Below are positions 41,904-50,834 of a stretch of 64,000 bases of DNA, one piece after another. Source of the DNA: DASWOJ01 sp964242415 (GTDB taxonomy: Bacteria; Pseudomonadota; Alphaproteobacteria; Acetobacterales; Acetobacteraceae); assembly GCA_964242415.1 (NCBI GenBank), contig CAXTAT010000020.1:37971-101970 (forward strand). Direction: 5' to 3'. The notes beneath the pieces are model-generated. The model had not been told where the DNA came from and did not search any database. It worked only from the letters and a program-made list of their open reading frames with translations. A program made the translations under genes and the position numbers. The stretch's first letter is position 1. Each line of letters begins with the position of its first letter.

Positions 41904-42500
41904 TCAGACCGTCGGGGAGTCGCGATAGGCCGTGGACCACGCCCACGCGCCCGAACCATAGCCGCGCCGCAGCACGCGCTCCTTGTAGATTGCGCCGATG
42001 GTCGCCCCGTCGCCCGCCAGCAGCGAGCGGGTGGAGCACATCTCGGCGCAGATCGGCAGCTTGCCCTCGGCCAGGCGGTTGCGGCCATACTTGGCGAACT
42101 GCTCGGGCGTGTTGGTGCCCTCGGGACCGCCGGCGCAATAGGTGCACTTGTCCATCTTGCCGCGCCCGCCGAAGTTGGACGCGGATGGGAACTGCGGCGC
42201 CCCGAACGGGCAGGCATAGAAGCAATACCCGCAGCCGATGCACTGGTCCTTGTTGTGCAGCACGATGCCGTCCGCCGTCTGCACGAAGCAGTTGACCGGG
42301 CACACCGAGGCGCACGGCGCATCGGTGCAGTGCATGCACGCCATGGAGACCGACAACTCGCCGGGCTGGCCGTCGTTCAGCGTCACCACCCGGCGGCGGT
42401 TCAGGCCCCACGGCACCTCATGCTCGTTCTTGCATGCGGTGACGCAGGCATTGCAGTCGATGCAACGCTCGGCGTCGCACAGGAACTTCATCCGGGCCAT
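41904..42500 (-). CDS. Formate dehydrogenase beta subunit, four [4Fe-4S] clusters
   Basis: 198 residues with ferredoxin motifs CIDCNACVTAC, CMHCTDAPCASVCP, CIGCGYCFYACP and CTYCAGGPEG. The last group has a non-standard spacing. No C-terminal membrane anchor is present, unlike E. coli FdnH. It carries electrons from the alpha to the gamma subunit. Confidence 0.94.
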   Translation of the reverse strand: MARMKFLCDAERCIDCNACVTACKNEHEVPWGLNRRRVVTLNDGQPGELSVSMACMHCTDAPCASVCPVNCFVQTADGIVLHNKDQCIGCGYCFYACPFGAPQFPSASNFGGRGKMDKCTYCAGGPEGTNTPEQFAKYGRNRLAEGKLPICAEMCSTRSLLAGDGATIGAIYKERVLRRGYGSGAWAWSTAYRDSPTV

Positions 42501-42531
42501 CAGCGCCCCTCCTCGAAAATGTGCATGAGCC

Positions 42532-45405
42532 TCACGCCGCCTCGATCCGGCACAGCGTGACCTTGGTCTCCTGCATGTGCGTCACCGCGTCGTAGCCGTA
42601 GGTCGTCAACTGGTTCACCGCATGGCCCAGCACGATCGGGTCCAGGCCCGGCGGATACTTCCCCCGGTTGTCCACCCCGGCCGTCATGCCGCCGAAGTGG
42701 AACGGCACGAACACCACACCTGGACCCGTTCGGTTGCTGACATGCGCCCGGAACTTCGCCCGCGAGCTGCTCTCGACGCCATACACCCAAACCTCGCCGC
42801 GGTCGGTGATCCCCAGCCGCTTCGCATCCTCGCTGTTGACCTCGGCGTATGCCTCCTCGACGATCTCCGCCAGCCAGCGGTTCGACCGCGTCTCGTCGCC
42901 GCCGCCCTCGTACTCAACCAACCGTCCAGAGGTGAGGATCATCGGGAACGCCGACACGTCCTGCACCTGCAAGCTGCGGCCCAGGTAGGGCAGGCGGTAG
43001 TCGCGCCGGTCCTCCAGCGCGGGATACTTGGCGATCAGGTCGCGCCGCGGCGTGCGGATGGGCTCGCGGTGGATCGGCACCGGGTCGATCAGGTTCCAGG
43101 CCACCGCCCGCGCCTTGCCGTTGCCGAACGGCGCGCAGCCATGGCTGACGGCAACGCGCTGGATGCCGCCGCTCAGGTCGGTCTGCCAGCTCACGCCGTC
43201 GATGTTGCTGCCGCCGATCTTGTTGATCACGGCCATCTCGTCCGCCGTCAGCTCGCTGTCCCAGCCGAGCTTCTTCAGCACGGCGATGGTGAACTCGGGA
43301 TAGCCGCCCTTGATGTCCGATCCCACTGGGTAGTCGGCCGCCAGCAGCGACACGCCCTCGCGCTCCACGCCCCACCGCGCCCGGAAGCCGCTGCCGCCCT
43401 CCTTCACCGGCACCTTGGTGTTGTACAGGAACGCCGTCCCCGGGTGCTTCATCTCCGGGGTGCCCCAGCACGGCCAGGGCAGCCCGTAGTACTCCCCGGC
43501 GCACGGACCCGTGCTGGCCTTCAGCGTCAGCGGGTCGAAGTCCGCCTGGTGCTTGGCGTGCAGCTTCAGCCGCTCCGGCGACTGGCCGCTGTAGCCGATG
43601 GCAAAGCAGCCACGGTTGATCTCCCGCAGCACGTCCTCGGCCACGGGTATGCCGTCCTGCACCAGGATGTTCTTCACCAACGGCTCGCCGAAACCGAACT
43701 TGTTGGCCAGCAGCAGCAGGATTTCGGCGTCGTTCTTGCTCTCGAAGATCGGCTTCACCACCTGCTCGCGCCACTGGATCGAGCGGTTCGATCCCGTCAC
43801 GCTGCCGGCCTGCTCGAACTGCGTGCAGGCCGGCAGCAAGTAGGTGCCGTTCTGCCGCTCGCCGCTGATCGCGAACGTCGTGGGGTGCGGATCGACCACC
43901 AGCAGCAGGTCCAGCTTGTTCATGCCCTCCCGCATCACCGGCTCGCGGGTGATCGAGTTGGCCGCGTGGCCCCACGCCACCATGGCGCGCACGTTGTCCG
44001 GCTGGTCCAGCTCCGCCTTGTCGGCCAGCACGGCGTCGAACCAGCGCGTGCTGGGGATGCCCTTGTTCTCCATCAGCTTCTTCGACGCGAAGCGCGACAC
44101 CAGGTAGTCGTACTCCACGTCCCAAACCCGCGCCCAGTGCCGCCACGCTGCCTCGTCCAGCCCGAGGTACGCCGGCAGCGTCGTCACGTCCAAGCCGAGG
44201 TCGGTCGCGCCCTGCACGTTGCAGTGGCCGCGGAAGATGTTGGTGCCGCCGCCGCTGATGCCCATGTTGCCCAGCGCAAGCTGCAGGATGCTGTAGGCGC
44301 GGACGTTGGCGGTCCCCACGGTCTTCTGCGTCGCGCCCATGCACCAGATCAGGCTGCTCGGCCGGTTCTGCGACATGATCTCCGCCACGCGCTTCAACTG
44401 CAGGGCGGGCACGCCCGTCACGCGCTCGCTCTCGGCCGGGTCCCACTTCGCCACCTCGGCGCGGACCTGGTCCATGCCATAGACGCGGTTGTTGATGAAC
44501 TCCTTGTCCTCCCAGCCATTCTCGAACACGTGCCACAGGATGCTCCAGATCACCGGGATGTCGGTGCCGGGGCGGATGCGGACGTACTCGGTGGCGTGGG
44601 CGGCGGTGCGGGTGAAGCGCGGGTCGATGACGATCAGCTCGGCCTGGTTGATCTCCTTTGACCGCAGCAGGTGCTGCAGGCTGACCGGGTGCGCCTCGGC
44701 GGGGTTGCCGCCCATGATCATGATGGCCTTGGCGTTGCCGAGGTCATTGAAGCTGTTGGTCATCGCGCCGTAGCCAAAGGTGTTGGCGACCCCGGCGACG
44801 GTGGTGCTGTGGCAGATGCGGGCCTGGTGGTCGCAGGTGTTGGTGCCCCACAGCGCCGCGAACTTGCGAAACAGGTAGGCGCTCTCGTTGCTGAACTTGG
44901 CCGAGCCGAGCCAGTACACGCTGTCCGGACCCGACTTCTGCCGGATCTCCAGCATCTTGTCGCCGATCTCGTCGATGGCGGTCTTCCAATCCAGCCGCTG
45001 CCACTGGCCGTTGACCAGCTTCATCGGATACTTCAGCCGGCGGTCGCCGTGCGTCAGTTCGCGGACCGCGGCGCCCTTGGCGCAGTGGGTGCCCATGTTG
45101 TTCGGGCTGTCGTAGTTGGCCTCCTGCGCCACCCAGACGCCGTTCTGCACCCGCGCGAGCACGGAGCAGCCAACCGAGCAGTGGGTGCAGACGGTCTTGC
45201 GAAGCTCGCTCGGCTCGCCCGGCACGACCTCCCCGGCGGTGGCGCGCTGCACGGTGGACAGGCCCAGGCCGCCCAGCGCCGCCAGGCCGCCCGCGGCGAG
45301 GCCCGAGCTGCGTAGGAAGCCGCGGCGGTCCAGCGCGCCGCTCGACACGGCGGGGAGGGTGGGCAGGCCGCGTGCTGCGGCGGTGGGGCGTTGCTTAGTG
45401 AGCAT
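42532..45405 (-). CDS. Formate dehydrogenase alpha subunit, Tat-exported Mo/W enzyme
   Basis: 957 residues. Twin-arginine signal LDRRGFLRSSG (RR at 27-28), [4Fe-4S] ligands C73, C76, C80 and C108, and metal-ligand Cys198 in ARICHSTTV (Cys rather than selenocysteine). The bis-MGD domains follow. It is the periplasmic catalytic subunit of a quinone-linked formate dehydrogenase, distinct from FdsA. It is preceded by its TorD-like chaperone and a small Tat-signal protein. Confidence 0.95.
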   Translation of the reverse strand: MLTKQRPTAAARGLPTLPAVSSGALDRRGFLRSSGLAAGGLAALGGLGLSTVQRATAGEVVPGEPSELRKTVCTHCSVGCSVLARVQNGVWVAQEANYDSPNNMGTHCAKGAAVRELTHGDRRLKYPMKLVNGQWQRLDWKTAIDEIGDKMLEIRQKSGPDSVYWLGSAKFSNESAYLFRKFAALWGTNTCDHQARICHSTTVAGVANTFGYGAMTNSFNDLGNAKAIMIMGGNPAEAHPVSLQHLLRSKEINQAELIVIDPRFTRTAAHATEYVRIRPGTDIPVIWSILWHVFENGWEDKEFINNRVYGMDQVRAEVAKWDPAESERVTGVPALQLKRVAEIMSQNRPSSLIWCMGATQKTVGTANVRAYSILQLALGNMGISGGGTNIFRGHCNVQGATDLGLDVTTLPAYLGLDEAAWRHWARVWDVEYDYLVSRFASKKLMENKGIPSTRWFDAVLADKAELDQPDNVRAMVAWGHAANSITREPVMREGMNKLDLLLVVDPHPTTFAISGERQNGTYLLPACTQFEQAGSVTGSNRSIQWREQVVKPIFESKNDAEILLLLANKFGFGEPLVKNILVQDGIPVAEDVLREINRGCFAIGYSGQSPERLKLHAKHQADFDPLTLKASTGPCAGEYYGLPWPCWGTPEMKHPGTAFLYNTKVPVKEGGSGFRARWGVEREGVSLLAADYPVGSDIKGGYPEFTIAVLKKLGWDSELTADEMAVINKIGGSNIDGVSWQTDLSGGIQRVAVSHGCAPFGNGKARAVAWNLIDPVPIHREPIRTPRRDLIAKYPALEDRRDYRLPYLGRSLQVQDVSAFPMILTSGRLVEYEGGGDETRSNRWLAEIVEEAYAEVNSEDAKRLGITDRGEVWVYGVESSSRAKFRAHVSNRTGPGVVFVPFHFGGMTAGVDNRGKYPPGLDPIVLGHAVNQLTTYGYDAVTHMQETKVTLCRIEAA

Positions 45406-45414
45406 GTGTGTCCC

Positions 45415-45618
45415 CTACCGGCGGTTCAGCGCGTAGAACCGCTGGTTGTGCTCGCTGTCGATATAGCGGGCGGGCGCCTGGTGGTTGGTGGGCTGCACCA
45501 GCGTCTCGGCCTCGGCGGCCAGCGGCACGGCCACGGCAGCCAAGCCGGCGCCGCGCAGGAAGGCGCGCCGGTCGGCCCGGAACGGCTTGCCCTCGGTCTT
45601 ATTGGTCTGGTCGGTCAT
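45415..45618 (-). CDS. Formate-dehydrogenase-associated small Tat-signal protein
   Basis: 67 residues. It has a twin-arginine motif DRRAFLRGAG, a hydrophobic stretch (LAAVAVPLAAEA) and a short conserved-looking tail HNQRFYALNRR. It matches 'formate dehydrogenase region TAT target' proteins. It overlaps the chaperone gene (ATGA) and ends nine bases before the alpha gene. Possibly a structural subunit or export helper. Confidence 0.9.
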   Translation of the reverse strand: MTDQTNKTEGKPFRADRRAFLRGAGLAAVAVPLAAEAETLVQPTNHQAPARYIDSEHNQRFYALNRR

Positions 45619-46220
45619 GCTGCACCTTTTTGCAGGGAGGGGTCGGCGGCGAGCGCGAAACCCTGCCGGTCAAGTTCAATCATCAGGCGGCCCAGCGTGC
45701 CCACCGGCCGGTACAGCCGTGCCGAGGCCGCCCGTTCCAGGTCGGTGAAGAAGCGGGACGCCCAGGGGTTCAGGTGGCGGTCGAAGAACTCGGCCTGCAC
45801 GTCGGCCGGGCGGTCGGCGAGGCTGGCCATGACCTCGCATTCGGTGGCGATGTGGTCCTCGGGGTCGGACCGGCCGGGCCGGCGGGCCAGGCCCAGCCGC
45901 GCCAGGTCGGCGCGCAGCCGGGCCAGCGGACGCTCGTGCAGGAAGCCGGTCATGTAGAAGGAGCCGTAGGGCACCAGCTCGCCCCGGGCAACGCCGATGA
46001 ACAGCAGGTCGTATTCGGCACGGGCCGTCTTGACCGTCGCAGACTGCGCCTGCACCGCCATGTCGCGCAGCGCCGCGCCGATCTCGCCGCCGCCGTCCAA
46101 CCTCACCAGGCGGGCAAGGAAACCGGCCTCCGGCGGCTGCGCCAGGGCATGGCCGAGCAGGCCGTACACGAGCGCCCGTGCAGCCTCCACGTCATCCATT
46201 CCCTGCGTTGCCGCCCCCAT
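45615..46220 (-). CDS. TorD/DmsD-family maturation chaperone
   Basis: About 201 residues, all-helical. It has the TorD-type core EYDLLFIGVARGELVPYGSFYM and a later EDHIATECEVMASLA. It should bind the Tat signal of the formate dehydrogenase alpha subunit until the cofactor is in place. The start is uncertain among 46265, 46220 and 46199; 46220 has GGGACGG upstream. Confidence 0.9.
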   Translation of the reverse strand: MGAATQGMDDVEAARALVYGLLGHALAQPPEAGFLARLVRLDGGGEIGAALRDMAVQAQSATVKTARAEYDLLFIGVARGELVPYGSFYMTGFLHERPLARLRADLARLGLARRPGRSDPEDHIATECEVMASLADRPADVQAEFFDRHLNPWASRFFTDLERAASARLYRPVGTLGRLMIELDRQGFALAADPSLQKGAA

Positions 46221-46259
46221 CACCGTCCCAACACCATAAGCCAGCACTGACTTAGCAGC

Positions 46260-46270
46260 ATGCAACCGTT
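46260..46270. promoter_or_regulatory. 11-mer ATGCAACCGTT shared with xoxF/frmA control region
   Basis: It lies in the 93-base gap between the DUF3306 and TorD genes, the largest gap in this operon. An identical 11-mer occurs at 8444-8454. The gap may hold an internal promoter for the catalytic half of the formate dehydrogenase operon. Confidence 0.35.
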
Positions 46271-46313
46271 TGGTAATCTAGGCATCAGCCTGATTTCCGG
46301 AAAAAAGCCGTGA

Positions 46314-46877
46314 TCAGGACGGCATTGCGCTGCCATGCCGTGGGGCTGCCGCGCGTGGCGGCTCCGCCTCGGCAACGGCGGCCGACCCTGGTTCGGCGGC
46401 CGGCTCCTGCAAGTGCTGCGGTGCCCCCGGCAACGCCAGGGTGGCCTGTCCAGGGTCCTGGGGACCAGGCTCGGCGCGGTCAGGCTCGATTTCGGTGGGC
46501 GGCGCCACGACAGCCTGCAACAGCCTCGCCACATCGTCCGAGGCCCACAGCTTGCCATAGGTCGGAGCGTTGAAGTCCCAGTCGTAGTCGGCCATCCCGC
46601 GGAACCCGGCAATCTGCTCGTCGCTGGCCCAGGCGCGTTGCAGGGCGATGCTCTGCACCTCGGCCGCCACACCCTTCTGGAGGAACGCCTTGTAGTCGCT
46701 CCCGGGGCCGAGGGTTTCAAGGTCCGGCAGGACTGGCCCCGGCAGGGTTAAGGACAACTCCGCGGAAGGCTGCTCCGGCAGCGCCGCGGGGGGCGGCGCA
46801 TGGTCCGGTGCGGCCTTCGCCTCCTGCTTGCGCCGCGCCCAGCGGCGGAACAGCCCCTCCGTCGCCTCATTCGTCAT
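46314..46877 (-). CDS. DUF3306-family protein
   Basis: 187 residues, starting MTNEATEGLFRRWARRKQEA. The conserved block SDYKAFLQKGVAAEVQ...ALQRAWAS and FRGMADYDWDFNAPTYGKL is typical of DUF3306. The C-terminus is Pro/Ala/Glu-rich and probably disordered. This family accompanies formate dehydrogenase operons; its function is unknown. It overlaps the DUF3305 gene by 11 bases. Confidence 0.88.
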   Translation of the reverse strand: MTNEATEGLFRRWARRKQEAKAAPDHAPPPAALPEQPSAELSLTLPGPVLPDLETLGPGSDYKAFLQKGVAAEVQSIALQRAWASDEQIAGFRGMADYDWDFNAPTYGKLWASDDVARLLQAVVAPPTEIEPDRAEPGPQDPGQATLALPGAPQHLQEPAAEPGSAAVAEAEPPRAAAPRHGSAMPS

Positions 46878-47403
46878 CGGCGTCCACCTCCTCGCGCCTG
46901 CCGCCGCCATCCCCCCGGCCATCCCGGTCGCGCTTGCGCTTCCAGCCGGGCCGCTCGACATGGTTGCGCGCCACGAAGTCGCCCACCCAGGCGGCCAGAT
47001 CCGGCGGCATCGGCACCGCCTCCACCAGGTCCGACCCGGTGTCCACATGCGCCTGCGCCTCCCCGGCGCACACCGTCGCGCCCAGCAGCGACATGCCCGG
47101 CGCCACCTCGGTCGCGCGCAGGAACACGTACACCGCCGGCTGCGGCCCCTCCAGGTTATGCTTCAGGGTGTCCGTCTCCAGCGGATACAGGTGCAGCTCG
47201 GCATTGCCCGCGAAGTACCGCCGCACGCCCGGCGAGCTGGCCAGCAGCGTCCAGGGCGGCGCCTGCGCCGCGCCGGGCAGCAGGTCCACGACGCGCCAGC
47301 GGTGGTCGGACCACTCGCTCTCGACCGCCTGCCACTCGGCGATGACGCCGACCTCGCGCTGCTCGTGCCGGGTCACGCGGCCCCATCCTTCATGCGGAAC
47401 CAT
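46867..47403 (-). CDS. DUF3305-family protein
   Basis: 178 residues, starting MVPHEGWGRVTRHEQREVGV. It contains WQAVESEWSDHRWRVVDLLPG and VYVFLRAT, then a basic C-terminal tail (ERPGWKRKRDRDGRG). DUF3305 and DUF3306 are near-constant partners in formate dehydrogenase loci. Overlaps both neighbours (14 and 11 bases). Confidence 0.88.
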   Translation of the reverse strand: MVPHEGWGRVTRHEQREVGVIAEWQAVESEWSDHRWRVVDLLPGAAQAPPWTLLASSPGVRRYFAGNAELHLYPLETDTLKHNLEGPQPAVYVFLRATEVAPGMSLLGATVCAGEAQAHVDTGSDLVEAVPMPPDLAAWVGDFVARNHVERPGWKRKRDRDGRGDGGGRREEVDADDE

Positions 47404-47920
47404 CCCGGCTGACCGCCAGGGCCAGCAGGTCGAACGGCTTGCCGAAGTCAGGCCCGGCATCCCCCTCCGGCGCAGCGTCCCGCGTGACGGTGGCGAACTG
47501 CTCCACCACGCCATCGGGGCCGTGCTGGCGGAAGATGGTCAGCAGGGTCCCGACCGGGTGCTCGCACAGGCTGGCGGCAAAGGCGACCTCGCGCCCCGCC
47601 ACCTCCCCCGCCGCGGCCAGGGACGGGGCGCCGTGCTGGTCCATGAAGTGCCGGGCCAGCGCGTCGGTCACCGACTGCACCACCGCGGGCGCGGCGTCCG
47701 TCACCATCACCAGGGTGGACCAGCCAAAGCTGCCGGTGCCGAGGAAGCCGTGCTGGAACGCAGTGCGCCGCTTGCCCGTCAACTCCTCCCCGTCTTGGGA
47801 GCCGTCACCCAGAAAGGTGAACGTGCCGGTGACGGCCCACTCGCCGGGTTCGGCGGCATGGTCGAACACCGACCGGTCGGAGGCGTCCAACTGGATGGTG
47901 CGCGGCAGGCGGACGGTCAT
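47390..47920 (-). CDS. DUF6505-like protein
   Basis: 176 residues, starting MTVRLPRTIQLDASDRSVFD. It contains WAVTGTFTF, KRRTAFQHGFLGTGSFGWSTLV and DALARHFMDQHGAP. The frequent GFLGTGSFGW block suggests a conserved core. No cofactor motif is recognised. Coupled to the ligase-like gene by ATGA; probably part of the formate dehydrogenase maturation set. Confidence 0.75.
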   Translation of the reverse strand: MTVRLPRTIQLDASDRSVFDHAAEPGEWAVTGTFTFLGDGSQDGEELTGKRRTAFQHGFLGTGSFGWSTLVMVTDAAPAVVQSVTDALARHFMDQHGAPSLAAAGEVAGREVAFAASLCEHPVGTLLTIFRQHGPDGVVEQFATVTRDAAPEGDAGPDFGKPFDLLALAVSRDGSA

Positions 47921-48525
47921 GCCGCCACCACGTCGGGCCGGGTGCGCCGGGCCACGATGCGGGCCAGGCTGGCGGGTCCGTCCTGCTGCCACGCGTCCAG
48001 CCAGCTCAGCAGATGCCGGCAAGTATGGGTCAGCACGTCCGCCGTGGTCACGTCGCCAAAGCCTTCCTCATGCAGGCAGGTCCGGTCCGGTTGGTCGCCC
48101 GGCGCCGCGTTGATGCGGCCCACCGCAACGTCGATGCCCAGCACCGCCCACTCCGGGATGGCGCCGGGCGCTGCCGCGGCCTTCTCGGCGCGCAGGGTCG
48201 CCACGCGCCCGCCATCCACGGCCAGGCCGTCCGGCAGGATGACGTGCATCGGCACCTGCGGCGGCGCGACGGCGGCCAGGGCGTCGAACAGGGCGAGCGC
48301 CCCCAGGTCCAGGACCTCGCCCTGCAACGGCCGGTCGGGCGCCAGCACGAACGCGGCACGGCACCAATCCGTCGCACCGTCCCAGAACACGCTGCCGGGT
48401 TCGGCGCCCAGGGCCGCAGCGCGCAGTGCTGCCGCCCATGGGTCGCCCCCAGCCGGCATGAGGCTGAAGCCCGGCGGCAGCGCGAGCAGGTGGTCTATGG
48501 CGAGGCTCCGTTCGACATCGTGCAT
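47917..48525 (-). CDS. Biotin/lipoate-protein-ligase-like domain protein
   Basis: 202 residues. It shows a BPL/LplA-like fold pattern: DWCRAAFVLAPDRPL, VPMHVILPDGLAVDGG and VLGIDVAVG. The usual GRGRxG ATP loop of biotin ligase is absent, so ligase activity is doubtful. It is the first gene of the row 48525-40876 and encodes a protein regularly found beside DUF6505/DUF3305/DUF3306. An open frame extends up to 49050 but lies antisense to the polyferredoxin. Confidence 0.78.
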   Translation of the reverse strand: MHDVERSLAIDHLLALPPGFSLMPAGGDPWAAALRAAALGAEPGSVFWDGATDWCRAAFVLAPDRPLQGEVLDLGALALFDALAAVAPPQVPMHVILPDGLAVDGGRVATLRAEKAAAAPGAIPEWAVLGIDVAVGRINAAPGDQPDRTCLHEEGFGDVTTADVLTHTCRHLLSWLDAWQQDGPASLARIVARRTRPDVVAA

Positions 48526-48646
48526 AACAGATCGGCGTGCAGGGCAGGTGGGGTGGACCCGCCGGCCTCGCCGCAACATATGTGTCCGCACCGGCAAAGC
48601 GAAGACTTCTGTCTTGCACCTGGCGCCGGCAAGGGATGCACCACGG

Positions 48647-50653
48647 ATGAGTATGGATGGCTGCACGGTCCTGACCTGCACGTGCCGGGGGACCATGCCG
48701 GTTGACGCTGGCGCGCTGGCGCGGGCTGGCGGGGCACAGGCTGGCGGGGCACAGGCTCCCGCGGCGCATGAGCTGTGCCGGGCGGACCTGAACCGGTTCC
48801 AGGCGGCAGCTGCGGAAGGCGCCGTGCTGGTCGCCTGCACCCAGGAAGCGCCGGCCTTCCGGGACGCCGCGGCGGAGGCGTCCCTCGGCTTCGTCAACAT
48901 CCGCGAGGCCGCCGGCTGGTCGGACGAGGCCGGGCAGTCCCTGCCAAAGATCGCCGCGCTGATCGCCGCCGCCAAGCAGGACGCCGCCGCGCCCCCGGCC
49001 GACGCCGCCATGCAGCAGGTCGCCATGCAGTCGGCGGGCGTGACCGTCATCTACGGCTGCGACGACCGCGCCATCGAGGCGGCCGAGCAGTTGAAGGGCC
49101 GCCTGGACCTCACGGTCATCATCACCGGCGCCGCCCCGCTGACGCCGCCGCGCGTGGCCGCCTACCCCGTGGTGCGCGGCACCATCAGCCGGGCCACCGG
49201 CTACCTCGGCGCGTTCGACCTGGTGGTGGATGGGTTCGCCACCGCCCTGCCATCCTCCCGCGCCGTGCTGGAGTTCGGACCCGCCCGCAACGGCGCACGC
49301 TCGCGCTGCGACGTGGTGATCGACCTCAGCGGCGGCTTGCCCCTGGTGCCTGCGCCGGAGCATCGGGACGGCTACCTGCGCGCCTCGCCGGAGGACCCCG
49401 TCGGCATGCAGCGCGCGTTGCTGGCCGCCACCGACCTGGTGGGCACGTTCAGCAAGCCCCGCTACGTCGCGTTCCACGCCAGCCGTTGCGCGCATTCCCG
49501 GTCGGAGCAGATCGGCTGCACCCGCTGCCTGGACGTATGCCCGACGGGGGCGATCACCCCTGCGGGCGACAGCGTGGCCATCAGCCCGCACCTCTGCGCC
49601 GGCTGCGGCACCTGCGCCGCGGTGTGCCCGACCACCGCGGTCGAGTACGCCGTGCCGGGCGCCGAGGCCACGGCCCGGCGGCTGCGGACCCTGCTGACCA
49701 CATACCGTTCAGCCGGCGGCACTGCCCCGCCGGTGCTGCTGGTGCATGACGCCAGCCATGGCGCGCCGCTGATCGACATGCTGGCCCGCCATGGCGACGG
49801 CCTGCCGGCCCGGGTGATCCCGTTCCCCATGGCGGGGCAGTTCGGGCTGGACGCCTTCGCCACCGCCGTCGCGTTCGGCGCCGCGGATGTGCGCGTGCTG
49901 GCCAGCCGCCGCGACCAGGCCCGCCGCGATGCCGTCCTGCGGGAAGTGGAACTGCTGTCGGCCATCCTGGAGCCGCTCGGCTACGGCGAGGGCCGGCTGG
50001 ACCTGCTGGTGGCCGACGATCCGTTCGAGCTGTCCGCCACGCTGCGCGGCATGGCGGCCCGGCCTGGCCCGGCGCCGGCCGCCTACCTGCCGACCGGCGA
50101 CAAGAACGCGCTGACGATGCAGGCGCTGAACGCCCTGCACCAGGCGGCGCCCACGCCCACCGAGCCGCTGCCGCTGCCGCGCGGCGCCCCGGTCGGCCGG
50201 GTGCTGGTGGATACCGCCGGCTGCACGCTCTGCATGTCCTGCGTCTCGGCCTGCCCGACGTCGGCGCTGCGGGCGCACCCCGACCGGCCCATGCTGAAGT
50301 TCGTCGAGGACCTGTGCGTGCAGTGCGGCCTGTGCGCGACCACCTGCCCGGAGAACGTCGTCAGCCTGCAGCCGCGCGCCACCTTCGGCGCAGCCCGGCG
50401 CGACGAGGTGGTGATCAAGGAGGAGCCGCCCGCCATCTGCATCCGCTGCGCCAAGCCGTTCGGCGTCAAGTCGTCCATCGACAGGGTTGTCGAGCAGCTT
50501 GCAGGCAAGCACTGGATGTTCCGGGACCCGGCCATCGCCGACCGGATGCGGATGTGCGCGGATTGCCGCGTGACCGCGCAAGCGCGTGCTGGGCTGGACC
50601 CTTATGCCGGGCCGCCGCGGCCGCCAATCCGGACGACGGACGACTACCGGTAA
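48647..50653 (+). CDS. Polyferredoxin (4Fe-4S) of the formate dehydrogenase locus
   Basis: 668 residues. N-terminal cysteines CTVLTCTC (6-13) and a Rossmann-like part (about 50-230) precede a first double-cluster ferredoxin (CTRCLDVCP at 291-299; CAGCGTCAAVCP at 317-328). An alpha/beta domain follows (about 345-480), then a second double cluster (CTLCMSCVSACP; CVQCGLCATTCP) and late CIRC and CADC pairs. Likely a cytoplasmic electron carrier or sulfur/Mo-cofactor maturation partner for formate dehydrogenase. Divergent from the ligase-like gene across 121 bases. Confidence 0.88.
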   Translation: MSMDGCTVLTCTCRGTMPVDAGALARAGGAQAGGAQAPAAHELCRADLNRFQAAAAEGAVLVACTQEAPAFRDAAAEASLGFVNIREAAGWSDEAGQSLPKIAALIAAAKQDAAAPPADAAMQQVAMQSAGVTVIYGCDDRAIEAAEQLKGRLDLTVIITGAAPLTPPRVAAYPVVRGTISRATGYLGAFDLVVDGFATALPSSRAVLEFGPARNGARSRCDVVIDLSGGLPLVPAPEHRDGYLRASPEDPVGMQRALLAATDLVGTFSKPRYVAFHASRCAHSRSEQIGCTRCLDVCPTGAITPAGDSVAISPHLCAGCGTCAAVCPTTAVEYAVPGAEATARRLRTLLTTYRSAGGTAPPVLLVHDASHGAPLIDMLARHGDGLPARVIPFPMAGQFGLDAFATAVAFGAADVRVLASRRDQARRDAVLREVELLSAILEPLGYGEGRLDLLVADDPFELSATLRGMAARPGPAPAAYLPTGDKNALTMQALNALHQAAPTPTEPLPLPRGAPVGRVLVDTAGCTLCMSCVSACPTSALRAHPDRPMLKFVEDLCVQCGLCATTCPENVVSLQPRATFGAARRDEVVIKEEPPAICIRCAKPFGVKSSIDRVVEQLAGKHWMFRDPAIADRMRMCADCRVTAQARAGLDPYAGPPRPPIRTTDDYR

Positions 50654-50720
50654 AGGCTGCGGGCGTTGCGTAGGGTGCCCGCTATGCCCACCCCATGCCG
50701 TGCGTCACCCCCAAGCCACC

Positions 50721-50810
50721 GCCATTGCGAGCCGCACTTGCGGCGCGGCAATCCAGGGGTGTAAGGGCCGCGCCCCGGTCTGCCGTACCGCAAGCGTTCC
50801 CCGCAATGAC
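50721..50810. repeat. GTCATTGCGAGC-type element (copy C)
   Basis: Starts CCATTGCGAGCCGCACTTGC, nearly identical to copy A for its first 25 bases, and ends CCCCGCAATGAC. The left inner arm GGCAATCCAG is kept; the right inner arm is degraded. It lies at the border between the methylotrophy island and the mixed region. Confidence 0.75.
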
Positions 50811-50834
50811 CGCTGGAACGATGGGTGATCGGCT

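Noticed and set aside
42577..44661. 694-codon open frame opposite the formate dehydrogenase alpha gene
   Set aside because: Antisense shadow with no domain.
46808..48646. In-frame upstream extension of the polyferredoxin to 1281 codons
   Set aside because: The extension is antisense to four supported genes and has no motif; a real start with cysteine motif exists at 48647.
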